Assembly: GCA_018806915.1 (NCBI GenBank)
Contig: JAGKQI010000069.1
Coordinates: forward strand, 186,001-250,000
DNA: 64,000 nucleotides
Source of the DNA: Phytophthora colocasiae
Lineage: Eukaryota > Oomycota > Peronosporomycetes > Peronosporales > Peronosporaceae
Reading direction: 5' to 3'
Below are positions 1 to 9,864 of the stretch, piece after piece. Under the pieces are notes generated by a model. It was not told where the DNA came from. It did not search any database and saw only the letters and a program-made list of their open reading frames with translations. Positions within the stretch are counted from its first letter, which is position 1. Each line of letters starts with the position of its first letter. Made by a program: the position numbers and the translations under genes.

Positions 1-76
1 AGTTCACATCGGTAGAATTCCGAGTACAATGGCAGAATTTCGAGTACAAAAAATTGGCGGGAAAAAAGTACTGGCT

Positions 77-205
77 GGCGGTTTAACGCTCCGTGTGCGG
101 AGCACGCGGGCTTAAACCCCAGCGCTGTCGAGGGATCAAGCGAAGGCGAAGCCGCAGCGGGCGGTTTAACGCTCCGTGTGCGGAGCACGCGGGCTTAAAC
201 CCCAG
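77..205. repeat. Two perfect 46 bp direct repeats with internal hairpins
   Basis: Positions 77-122 and 160-205 are identical. Each copy starts with GGCGGTTTAA and ends with TTAAACCCCAG, so each has GGTTTAA/TTAAACC inverted ends, and each carries an internal GCTCCG-TGTG-CGGAGC hairpin. A GTCGAGGGATCAAG string between them recurs near 2320. They look like termini of a small mobile element, but I cannot name the family. Confidence 0.7.
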
Positions 206-213
206 TACGGTTT

Positions 214-283
214 ACGAAGCATTCATTAATTTAACTCATTTATTATACGGACAATAAATGAGTTAAATTAATGAATGCTTCGT
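214..283. repeat. Perfect inverted repeat, 31 bp arms with an 8 bp loop
   Basis: Arms 214-244 and 253-283 are exact reverse complements around the loop ATACGGAC. The arms are AT rich and contain TTAA. This is far too long to arise by chance; it is probably a fold-back element or a hairpin end of a transposon. Nothing coding is associated with it. Confidence 0.85.
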
Positions 284-1048
284 TATGGCTGACTACAGTA
301 GTTCTTAGCGGCAAACCGCACTCGCCATTCTGCCAGGTTTCGAGTCGTTGTGCGCTAGAAAAACCTCAAAAGTACCGGTACGAACTGACCTCAATTCGTT
401 TTGCAAAACCTCTCAAAGTCGGTTGGTGTACCCACTGGTACTCGGAATTAATCCCCTTCCAACCAGGCTTGACGTTAAGCCTACACTGTTTTGAGACGAT
501 AACAACTCGATGTCGTAGTGGGAATTACTCAGGAGAAAAAAAAAGATCTACTAGATAGTCTATCGCACACGCAGCCTGCTCTTAAAGTTTAATTCGCTTT
601 CGTATTGTGAATTCCGACTATATTTTGTCAACAGGGGCGATTCGAAAATCGACCAAACAATCAACAGGGATCTCTCATTGGTCAGAATTGACACCGTACC
701 TTGCCAGTTCTCTCGTTACGTGTGTGGTGGTCTCGTAGCGCCTCTACAGTAGTGGATATCTTGTGTCGTCCCCGGGGGTTTCTAGAAGTGGTTGTGAAGC
801 TCTCAAGAGGTTAAGGTCACCAATATGCTCCTGCATCTGGGAGTTGCTTGCTCTTAAGAGCCGCAAGACCCTCCCATATTGCACATCGTATGTGTTTTAG
901 CAGTAGATCGATTGTCGGGCAATTGAGCTCAACCAATCGGCCCTGAAAATTTTGAGTAGAACCCACAATATCCAATTTCACAGCAACCTCAATTCTTAAA
1001 TAAACCAATACTTGAAGTAATTCTTAACCCACAACCTTGGTAGTGTTC
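284..1048. other. Non-coding stretch, downstream of the bHLH gene
   Basis: I see no supportable gene here. The short open frames lack homology that I recognise and lack codon character. The right part is probably the 3' flank of the minus-strand bHLH gene. A GAATTCCGACTA motif near 609 resembles the GGATTCCGACTA motifs near 62285-62318. Confidence 0.5.
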
Positions 1049-2059
1049 TTACATTGGCAGGCTGGTCGTTCCGGTCTCAGAGCTCTGATAATATATAGCC
1101 AAATTGTTAAATTCTTGCTGAAGACGATCTCGATCATGGCGCAACTGGTTGCATTCCCTTCTCAAGCCCTTGATAACAGTCGTAGCTTCATGCAATATTT
1201 GTCTCTTCCGAACACGTCCAGCGAGCCCCAATACATTAATGAGCAGTTCAAACTGCATCCACAAGAAAGTTAAATAATGCTACCAGTTCCATTAAGCCAA
1301 TACGAACTTACCTTGACGTTGACCTCGTGTCGTCGCATTTTCTCCCGTGATTTCTTCCTGAACCCTCGATCGTTGTCATAGCCATTGTTTTCTTCGCGTA
1401 TTGTTGAGCATGCGCTGCATACAAACCGTACAATTGTTAAATTGAGAAACCTCCCGTGTAAAAACAATCACTACCGACCTGTTTAGCAACGGGATTCCGC
1501 TAAAAGACGCCATATCATCATCATCTTCACTTGAAATACTGTGAGACTCCATAAGTGGGGGATTCGTAGCTGGTGGCTTCTCAAATTGACTAATTCCCGC
1601 TGGTTCAAGAGGTGTTGTCGGTACAGTAGGTGATTTTCGCTGACCAAGCTTAAAGCTAACGAGCTCCATCGCATCTTGCATAGCTAAGTTCGTCATTGCT
1701 ATGTCTAGTTCACCTCGAGTCTCGTTTTCCTGCTGCATTGTGGAGCTGTCGTTCCGGAAAGAAGAGAAATCCAGACTGTGTCTGTATTCATCTCCATCCT
1801 TCAGTAGCACCGAGAAACTGGACAGCGGAGGTGAAGTTACAGGCTCAGAGGCTTGTTCTGACGACCCATGCTCCACATTTTGATCAGAAAAACTTGCTGG
1901 AGCCTGTTCATCGTACTGCTGCTGTTGTTCTCCAATAAATCCTGACGTAGATACATCCCAATTGTCGGTTCTGTTCCTGCGCAGATTCAAGTCGTTTGGG
2001 CTATTCTCTTGCTGTTCTACAGCGTTAAAGTAACTTGGTTCGGTGAATCTCCTGTACAT
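1049..2059 (-). CDS. bHLH-type transcription factor (3 exons)
   Basis: Predicted 295-residue nuclear DNA-binding protein. Exons read complement 2059-1479, 1414-1312 and 1252-1049; both introns (64 and 59 bp) have GT-AG ends and keep phase. The last 100 residues form a basic helix-loop-helix: basic region KKSREKMRRHEVNVKFELL, a loop, then a second helix (KRQILHEATTVIKGLRRE) running into a leucine/coiled-coil stretch before the stop. The first 190 residues are low complexity, rich in Q, S, E and P, with an acidic EDDDD cluster, as in activation domains. The bHLH only appears when the two introns are removed, which supports the gene model. Target genes cannot be inferred. Its start lies about 316 bp from the left end of the transposon/effector array. 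Confidence 0.8.
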
Positions 2060-2375
2060 GTTTTGCTACATTATTTACAATAAATAATTGTCAGTTTTCG
2101 TCCATCATCTATTCGCTAGTCGCACAAAACTGCATATTCACTGTTACCGAGACTCCGTCGCCCATTGCTTCACTACAGAACGTCCGTACACTGTAGCAGC
2201 TTCTCCTTGAGGTATTGACGCACAAGAAGAACAAATATAATGTGTGGCTGCCACTCAGTTCACAGCGATGACGGCGTCCACACCGCGAGCGCGTGCCGCT
2301 GTGCCACTCGCGGTCCAAAGGTCGAGGGATCAAGAGTGGCGAAGGATTTGAAATCGTTCCATCGTAAAGCTGAAG
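2060..2375 (-). promoter_or_regulatory. 5' flank of the bHLH gene, ending at the array edge
   Basis: These 316 bp separate the bHLH start codon from the first base of the array. No gene is supportable. Sequence left of 2376 is unrelated to that found left of the same MULE end in units b-d, so the array edge here is a break. The bHLH promoter must lie in this stretch or extend into the MULE. Confidence 0.45.
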
Positions 2376-5300
2376 AGGGAGAGAATTCACCACCACAACG
2401 ATGATAATGTTCCACCTGATATTTGTTCCCCACCACCAGCGATTAGGAGGTCACCACCAAGGTTTTGAAGGGTTTAAATCACCAGAGCAAGAGTAGTTCA
2501 CCACCAAGAAAATGTATCTTACCACCAGAGAAATCGTTGTTGCTTGGATGACTTATTCTTGACGGACACGGAAGTTAACAACGATAGTTGTGCATAGAAA
2601 CAAAAGGCTTAGAAATGAAATTGTGTATGTGCTGCGTTGACGGGCTAATACCTACGTCGTTTAGTGTGATCGCAGGACTGTCTGCTGATACTTGCCTGTG
2701 GTGGAGACACACTACCCCTTCTATCATTGTTGGTTCCATGATTAATGACAGCATTCGCGCTGTTAGGTCGATTCGTTTGACCTGATGCTGGAATAGTACT
2801 TCGACTTGAACACGCTATCGGTGGTTGCAGCATGGAATCGCTATAACTTCGCGTGTATGGGCTTGTTGTGTCTGTCTGAGTTGGATATAACGCCACGTTT
2901 GAGACGTCCGGCGAGTCCAGGAGCATTGATAGGTACATTCCTCTGTCTGTGTGCATGGATGAATCCCCGTACTGCTCCACAATCGGTGTGTCACCGTGTC
3001 TTTCGATAGTACTCGAATTAATTGCAACAGGAGGAATGACTGGAACACTTGATGTTCTCGGTTGAGGGCCATGCACTGGTGGCCTCTCAAGACCACCAAT
3101 ATAATGTTGCACGGGAAGAATAACTTGAACAGGTCGTTCAAGATGATCAGTAAAAGCAGAAGGAACATTGACTGTAGTATTTTCCGTCAAGTGAAAGCCG
3201 TGTTAGTTGTTTCCGGGTTGTACGGCGACGTTGGGTAGTCCGGAGCCGTAGTAGATTTTCGCTGATTTGTTACGAAGACCGGTACTGGAGGCGGCATTCC
3301 GGGGCAATTTAACGCCAACTCCCTTGTACTATGTATCACATGTACACAAATCCCATACTTCATGTTGAAGCGACACGAGCAAGTCCGAACGCGTGCGTCG
3401 ACTAGCCAGCCATTCTCTGGCATACCCAACCACTGCATCCGCAGTATGTGGATAGATTTATACGGCATACGTTGCTTCCTGGCGTCTTCTGCGAAGAAAT
3501 CATCAGCTAATTCGCTTTCTTCGTCGCCATACTGCTCTCGAGGGTGATGAAGTACTTGTACTAAGTGTACAGGTAGGTCGCCGGCCGTAAGTACAGGGGT
3601 GGCAAGCAGTTCATTGCGGGCAACACTCAAGTTGTAAAGAGCTTTAAGTCGGTCCGAAACTGAGTGTGACATACTGAATGTCTTTCTCATGTGGATAAAC
3701 ACTAGCCTGGACTTATCCAATCTATCGACCAACTCGGCGGGTGTTGCTCTGGCCGACTTGTTCACCAGTTTTAGTGTCTTGTGGTATTGCTCCAATGGAT
3801 TGTTCGTCGTAGCCCATCCGGAATGGGTGTGGTACGCTTGCCAACATGAAAACCGCGGGTGAAGAATCCACTGCGCTATGATATGGTCGGCTACAGCTTT
3901 AAAAGGTGCACACACAACAGATGCAGACCTCCAGGAAGTCAGTACGCTTGACCGTCTAGTTAAATACTCCTCGTGGGAGCGTGTAAAGTGAAGACTGTTT
4001 AGATCGCGGAATATCATAGCAGCCGTGACTGGTGCTAACGCTGCCTTTGCAATATAGTCTTTCACGTTTTGACAAACGTGAAACCAGCACATCAGAATCT
4101 TAGATTGAGGTAACTGGGCAACACAGGCATTATATTGTGCATTGTCGGCGTCGGTCATGATGAACTGTGGCGCAAATTGGACCACGAAGGTCTCCCAAAT
4201 CACGCGTTTTAGGAAGGAGCAACACCACTCAATGTCTTGACCGGTCCGTTGAGATGTACAAAAGTACACCACTGGAAAAACTTCCCGCACATGTCCGATA
4301 TCCCAAAGACGAACACAGGAAACTTCTGCTTAACCACGCTGTGTGTACTATCAACGTGTAAAATGGTAGTACATCGAGGATCACGCTGTATAGTAACGTA
4401 ATTATCCAAGAGTGTATAACAGGTGAGCCCAATTCGAAAAGGCGAGCTTGCTGAACCAGTTCCAAGCTTGGGGACCAAATTTCCGTCTTCGCGTGTAGTA
4501 TCACACAGAATAAGCAACGTATCACCAGATTGAGCAACGTTCTCAGCGACATCGTACATTCGTGCTGCACAAAGATCAATTACAGGCTGCATAGCTTCGC
4601 GTTTATTGCGCTTACGCCATGCCTTCACAAACGTTTGTACCTGGGTCACTGTTGGCGGAGGGCCGTGTAAATTGCCGCGATCAATCTTCTTCACTAGCAG
4701 GCCAAACAAATCGATAGGAACATTCGACGCATCCTCTGCTAGCCGTTCTTCTATCCAACTTTGCATCTGTACAGTGAGCTGTGGTGCCTTGGGTGAAGCT
4801 GCCATAGAATCTATCATTGCGTGATTTCCGTCGACAGAAACATTAGCTAAATTGCTGGATTCACAGAGCAGGAGCCGATAGGTACATGAGCACGCTAATC
4901 CGGTTTCCTTACAGCGCGTTGACTTGCACTTAGTGAGTATCCTGCGCATTAGGTGCTTCCTATTAGCTTTTCCGCGTCGTCGTGCTCGATATGATTTAGC
5001 CGGCAGCGGGCGGGATCGTTGCGGTCACGACTGAAAGACGGAAGGCTCGTGAGAAACTCATCTAAAGAGATCTCTGAGCCTGCTTCATTGCTCCAAAGCT
5101 CTTGCCATGGCCTTCTACCTCTGGATGCTCTCCGTGATTGCTGTGCATCATCTTCAGCTGAGCTCATGGATTATGGTTCTGGTTGAATTATGTTAGCCAA
5201 ACAGTCACTGGGAAGTGGTTTCACCTTGCACTGCGAACGTCCAAGTCTCACTATTTTCTCTGTTGGGATGTGAGACTAGAATAACGGACGCCTGCGATGG

Positions 5301-5429
5301 TGTTACAATCTAAATTTATGGTGTTCCAATACAAATGTCTGGTGCGTTGTGCCAATCCAAACGCTGGTGGTGAACTTGCCGTTTTTGGTGGTATACTACC
5401 ATATTGCTGGTTGTAAAAATCCCCACTCT
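2376..5429 (-). mobile_element. MULE DNA transposon, unit a
   Basis: About 3.05 kb. Left end begins AGGGAGAGAATTCACCACC and the right end is followed by CTCTTCGTG. Both subterminal regions carry repeated CACCACC/ACCACCA words in inverted orientation, probable transposase binding sites; true terminal inverted repeats are weak. In units b-d CTCTTCGTG flanks both ends as a target-site duplication; here the left copy is missing because the array is truncated exactly at the MULE terminus. Confidence 0.75.
2645..5167 (-). pseudogene. MULE/SWIM transposase, unit a, frameshifted
   Basis: Broken copy of the transposase that is open in unit d. Against that copy I see an extra T near 3180, an extra G near 3241, one A lost in the A run near 4276 and one C lost near 4969, splitting the frame into four pieces (5167-4949, 4949-4209, 4290-3187, 3190-2645). 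The domain content is otherwise preserved. All four lesions are one-base changes in or beside homopolymers, so assembly error is possible. Confidence 0.85.
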
Positions 5430-5524
5430 CTCTTCGTGCCCGGTAGGATAGTACATATTATTGGCATACAAAATCTTATATTAAATTTGTCTACTTTATG
5501 CAGCTGGGTATAGAATCGACAGCA

Positions 5525-7064
5525 CTAGGAGGGATGACCTGGTTCAAATCGCGTGTGAAACTCGGCGAAGCAATTCCGGTGTGACGACAAGCACAACGCT
5601 GTACTGCAAGCGGTACAAACCACGGCAGTCTGACGCCGTTCACCGCTCTTAATACAGAGTGCACACTGTACACGTTGTTGGCGAAAGATAGGCAAATGCA
5701 TACGCTGCACAGGGTCCTCAGACGTCTTTGGCGACTTAGAAATTAGCTGCCACGCCAATTTTTGTCTAAAGGCGCGATGACACAGTGCTGTTTTTTAATT
5801 CTAGCACAGGCATGTTGGTAATAGATAAATGTGTTAATGATCGTAGTATCCAACAGCCAAAAGAAAATAGGCATCCAAGTACGATAAGCAATAAGTTGAG
5901 TTTTGTAATACGCTCGGTACTGATCAGCCACATCCACACCGTTCATGAAGTGATTGTAATCGTCAACACAACGTGGAATTGCAAAAGTTTTTCTTACAGA
6001 ACCCCAAATTGTTTCCGCACACTAGCACCATTTGTAGAAGTAATTCTAGGACGCTTTCTCTCACGCTCGATAAGCCACTCGCTACCCACAACGTCATGAA
6101 TTGTTGACAAGAGTTGGACTGGACCATTGTCCATCCAAAAAATAACAAGAACATTTCCAACAGCCATAGATTTAATTGTGTTCCAGTCATGTTTTTTCGT
6201 TTTGTCGTTCCGAAATCGCATTTCTTTCGGATATCTTGCAGAATTCGATTGCGCTGTGCCACATGCACCGATCCCAGCACTCCGTAAATGTTCAAACAAA
6301 GGAATAGAGCTGAAATAATTATCCATAAACACGTTGAATTGCTTTTTTCTCGGTAATTTACTGCACAAATGAGCGACAATGCAGCCCGTAGCACTCAAAT
6401 CGCGTACTTTAGGAACGGAAGCGGTCACAACACGGGAAACCAGCTCAAATGTGTAGCAGTAGCCCTTAGAACACAGTGCCATTACTTTATACCCTTCCGA
6501 TATAGGTTTATGTTTCATTCTCACGGTATGCGACGACCTACCAGAGAAGCGAATCATCATTTCGTCCACACTAACGTTGCTATCAGGAACAAATAAAGTC
6601 TCGAATGCGAGTTTTAAATCAGACACGAGTGGCTCCACTTTTGCATACCACGCAGAAGACGTGGTGTCCACAGCAGAAATGTGAAGAAACCAGCGAATTT
6701 GCTCAAAGCGATCTCTGGACATGTAAGATGTGAAAGGAAACTTAGGGAGCGATGGATCTAGAGACCAGCACTCACGAGGACGCGACACTCTGTGAATTCC
6801 CATGTAAATAACGATTCCAATCCACGTTCGTAGTTCATCTAAAGTGATAGTTTTCCAACTTTTGGCTTGTTTTGCTCTCGCATACGCGTTTGTGTTCACA
6901 ACGATCGTTTCGAGCATTGCGAGGGTCAGAAACTGAGAGAACACATCTAGCGGTGAGATGTCGCTGGCGGAGGTTGTGCTATTGGCGACGCAGAAGCCGT
7001 CATGGCGAGAGTACTCGTGCACAAGTGGCGTGTATGCTGCTGGAGCTGCGGCGTCGTCAACCAT
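5525..7064 (-). pseudogene. piggyBac transposase, unit a, frameshifted
   Basis: Minus-strand DDE_Tnp_1_7-type transposase. The first 350 residues are open (7064-5994) and include SVDEMM and FMDNYF, two of the catalytic aspartates. One C is lost from a C run near 6001, and a T run near 5793 differs from unit c. These throw the third catalytic region (NGVDVADQ) and the C-terminal cysteine-rich zinc finger into other frames. A 20 bp perfect palindrome containing two TTAA sites (7256-7275) lies just upstream; TTAA is the piggyBac target. Confidence 0.85.
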
Positions 7065-7255
7065 CCCTGCCCTTTCTTGTACCCGCTGACTAACGTGGCC
7101 TTTTTCAGTGTGTCAGCGCCAACTTCCTTTCCTGTTGAACCACCTACTGAGCTTTTTTTAGCGCTCTTTTTTTTTGTTTGGCGCGCCGTAATCTCAGCAT
7201 TTCATTGGTGCTTTTAGATTCCTCGGAAGCCACCTGGTTTCTGAGAAAATGTCAA

Positions 7256-7275
7256 ATGGTTTAAATTTAAACCAT
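7256..7275. repeat. 20 bp perfect palindrome with two TTAA sites, unit a
   Basis: The palindrome is centred on AAATTT with TTAA at 7261-7264 and 7267-7270. It sits between the piggyBac gene and the right arm of the inverted repeat. The equivalent palindrome is present in units b, c and d. It is a plausible piggyBac end or target footprint. Confidence 0.6.
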
Positions 7276-7441
7276 CCGGGCACGAAGAGATAACTGGGAA
7301 CAGTTCTTTCCTGCTATCCTCCAGCTGGGATACATTTTTTGGAGCTGCTCGTAATCGATGAATTTATCGCCACGTTGATTTTACCCTGCTTGGTCGACCC
7401 CATTCTCCAAGTTTCCTTCTAGCTCCTGCTCACGACCACCC

Positions 7442-8330
7442 ATGCGCGTTTCATTCGTGGCTTTAGCTATCCTATCAACTCTCTTTGCCTGCGAGGTTGT
7501 CCTCGCAACAACTTAATGCAGACAAGTGGGAAGGTCTGTCTTCCGTCAATAACAAAACTTTGAAGGAACCCCAAGCGCTTCCTTCGAAGTCATGACAAGG
7601 CCAGCGCTGTCGAAGAAGAGCGGGGTCTGGATGCAGACAAACTCCTGAAACTCATGAATGCAGATGACATTGCGGCCGCCCTGAAGAATTACGACAATGA
7701 AGTTACCTTGTTTGCAAAGTGAAGTGGTGGCCACACGAAAGGACGTGGTTGCCAAACCCCAGATGGAGATGCCCAACCGACTCAAGAATATGCCGATTCT
7801 AACCAAGTTCAACAACTTTCGAACAAGCATGCACTACAACCAAGTACTGACGCCTTGGCTTACTACAAAACAACTCGATGAGATCGCCACCGCACTAAGG
7901 GCTTCCAAGATTAAGCCAATGAAGGATCAATTCATCGTGTGACATAAGGCTGGAGTGAGCCCAAAGAGCTTAGCGAAGCGATTGCGAAGGTCGAGAACCC
8001 AATCAAGCGCAAAGGTACGGAGCTCTTGACAGTCACTACAAAATGTTCGTCAAAGGAGAAGCGAATAAAATTGCCAGAGCAGCAGCCAAGAAGACGGAAG
8101 AATTTGCAGCCAAGAAGGCTCAGGCCAAGAAGATTGCAGAGGCAGCGGCCAAGAGAGCTCAGGAAATCAAAACCCAAAAGGAGACAACGAAAAAGATTGC
8201 CGAAGCTGCTGCCAAGGCTGCAGCCAAGAGAACCACCGACATTCAAGCTAGAAAAGCTCTTGCGAAGAAGATTGCAGATGCTGCTGCAAAGAGAGCCGCT
8301 GAGCTCAAGAAGGCAAAGACTGCTAGATAA
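7442..8330 (+). pseudogene. RXLR effector, unit a, heavily frameshifted
   Basis: Collinear with the intact 293-residue genes of units b and c but carrying at least eight lesions: extra bases near 7513 and 7721, an altered stretch near 7758, lost bases in homopolymers near 7556, 7570, 7738, 7963 and 8012, and TGG to TGA near 7941. The start codon, most of the signal-peptide sequence and the alanine/lysine-rich tail remain recognisable. It is the most decayed of the four copies and lies in the truncated outer unit. No single open frame covers the gene, so it is unlikely to make an effector unless the lesions are assembly errors. Confidence 0.9.
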
Positions 8331-8915
8331 TCTACCAATACGGTTTTCAATGTCTTTACGATAAAAAACGGTTGGGTGGAGACTTTCTCATCTCCAAGAT
8401 TCTATCTACCTACGTCCGCACAAAGGGCTCTATCCGTCCAGCAAACCTTCAGCACTTCGGCTCGGTTGCTGGAGAGCACTACTCCTTTGCATTGTCGACG
8501 CTTGAGCAGCTTCATGTGTACAGCCTACCAGGTGGGCAATAGAGACTGGTGGTAACTTCGAGCAGAGCTTGCTCGTCCTGAACTTCGTCCATGGAGACAC
8601 ACCTTTACGCGCATGCGTAGCTCCTTCAAACCGTTCACCGGACGCCCTTGATGATCAATACATTGGGTCTTCTTCGGCGGGCAGCAGGTAGAGGGTCTGG
8701 TCGGGCGGGCGGAACTCCGTGCTTGGATGGGGTGTCACCACTGGTGACAAGTGGCGTGGGAGGGGCTTGAAGAGCACCTATCTACCACGTAGACAGAAGC
8801 CTTATTAACAAGGAGGGTGGATGCGATTGCAAAGACCACGAAGCAAACACGGCATGGTTGGTATTGAGCTCAAACGGCAAACTTTTAACCAAACACAATC
8901 GTGGTAACAAACAAA
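8331..8915. other. Effector 3' flank, unit a, no gene seen
   Basis: About 585 bp follow the effector stop codon and are conserved in all four units. No convincing open frame or known family is visible. The stretch presumably contains the effector terminator region and ancient intergenic DNA that separated the RXLR gene from the ankyrin gene. Confidence 0.5.
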
Positions 8916-9021
8916 ATGACCGACCTCCCTAGTGCTCACTACCAACTTCCAAGGCGCCCATCACATCGATCAATGCATTAACCAATTCCTCCTCGACGCT
9001 GCTGTATATTTCGATCTCCAG
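8916..9021 (+). pseudogene. Ankyrin-gene 5' fragment, unit a
   Basis: Starts ATGACCGAC and encodes a degraded version of the N-terminal segment shared by the ankyrin genes at 38463 and 43563 (initial M, then QFLL, AVYFDLQ-type words). It stops abruptly after CGATCTCCAG at 9021, where the S segment begins. Same in units b and c. Confidence 0.75.
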
Positions 9022-9864
9022 ACTCTTTGTACGTTTGTTTACCTAGGCTCGTTACCATACTGTATCCCACTTGCGAAGCTGTTGGTGATGAAAACTTTTG
9101 AGGCTGTACAGCTCGGACTTGGAGAGTTTTTAGTCTTCCCAGCTTGGGACCCCAGGCGGGTACGCGTCGCTCCCGACGCCTTCCAATCTCAACAATCTTA
9201 AGTGCGGTGAAATGGCCACAAGATACTGTACATGTAGTCGACTGTATCGTACCTTCCAATCGTAAGATGAACGATACAGTGCAATACCTAACCGTGATTA
9301 CGAGTCGCAATTTACGACCATGTCGACAGTACTACATGGGGGTTCCTACAGAATTTCGCATCAACGGCGGCCCATTGGGCAAAATTCCCAAGAAATTCAA
9401 GCGTACCGGTCATAGACTAAGGGTAACCGAGTAGCCGTAGGAAATTAGTTAGGAGTAACCTTGCTTAGACGTCAATGCGCCTGTTTCGAACAGGCTTCGA
9501 AATAAGTACCTAATATAAGGGGTTCGAGTCCTCCCTTCCCCCCCCCAGAATTTCGCTTTGAGTGAAGCAGTTTTTCTATGTAGGTACAGTACACGTCCAA
9601 GCTGTATTGGGATTGTACTGTACACCTGGAAGACCGCGTCAGCAGCGGCCTTCATGAGCTCCCAGTGAGGCAAGTAAAACTAGGAGATAAGCTCGAGGAA
9701 CTGCTTGCTTTAAAATCACTTCGCAACTTACTTTGTCTACCAAATCAGTTTTCAAAAACCTACTTTAAAATTAGCGTTTACCATGAATACTATACGTAAA
9801 ATACATTACCTACATGTAGTACATTATACGAAGTGTGTGTGGTTATAGTTCCTATCTCTTCGTG
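9022..9864. repeat. S segment, junction DNA opening unit b
   Basis: 843 bp present before the MULE in units b, c and d but absent from the left edge of unit a. No gene is supportable. It contains inverted words (ACTGTATCGT/ACGATACAGT and GTACAGTAC/GTACTGTAC) and a GGTTCGAGTCC string like a pol III B box. It ends ...CTCTTCGTG, one copy of the MULE target duplication, so S is the ancestral left flank of the MULE. Confidence 0.8.

Larger units (their letters stand above)
5429..7290. repeat. 15 bp inverted repeat around the piggyBac gene, unit a
   Basis: TCTCTTCGTGCCCGG at 5429-5443 is the reverse complement of 7276-7290. In the array junctions TATCTCTTCGTG also precedes the MULE, so before MULE insertion the left arm probably read TATCTCTTCGTGCCCGG, matching the right arm over 17 bp. 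These are candidate piggyBac terminal repeats, and the MULE target lies inside the left one. The same pair occurs in units b, c and d. Confidence 0.55.

Noticed and set aside
271..558. 95-codon plus-strand frame at the left edge
   Set aside because: It begins inside the 31 bp hairpin arm and has no recognisable content or codon character.
8026..8364. Long plus-strand Arg/Pro-rich frame overlapping the effector tail in each unit
   Set aside because: It is the +1 shadow of the alanine/lysine-rich repeat tail of the RXLR gene; the effector frame has the start, signal peptide and motifs.
9446..9540. Possible tRNA or tRNA-derived SINE in the S segment (GGTTCGAGTCC at 9521)
   Set aside because: The B-box-like word is present, but there is no matching acceptor stem, no convincing A box at the usual distance and no anticodon arm.
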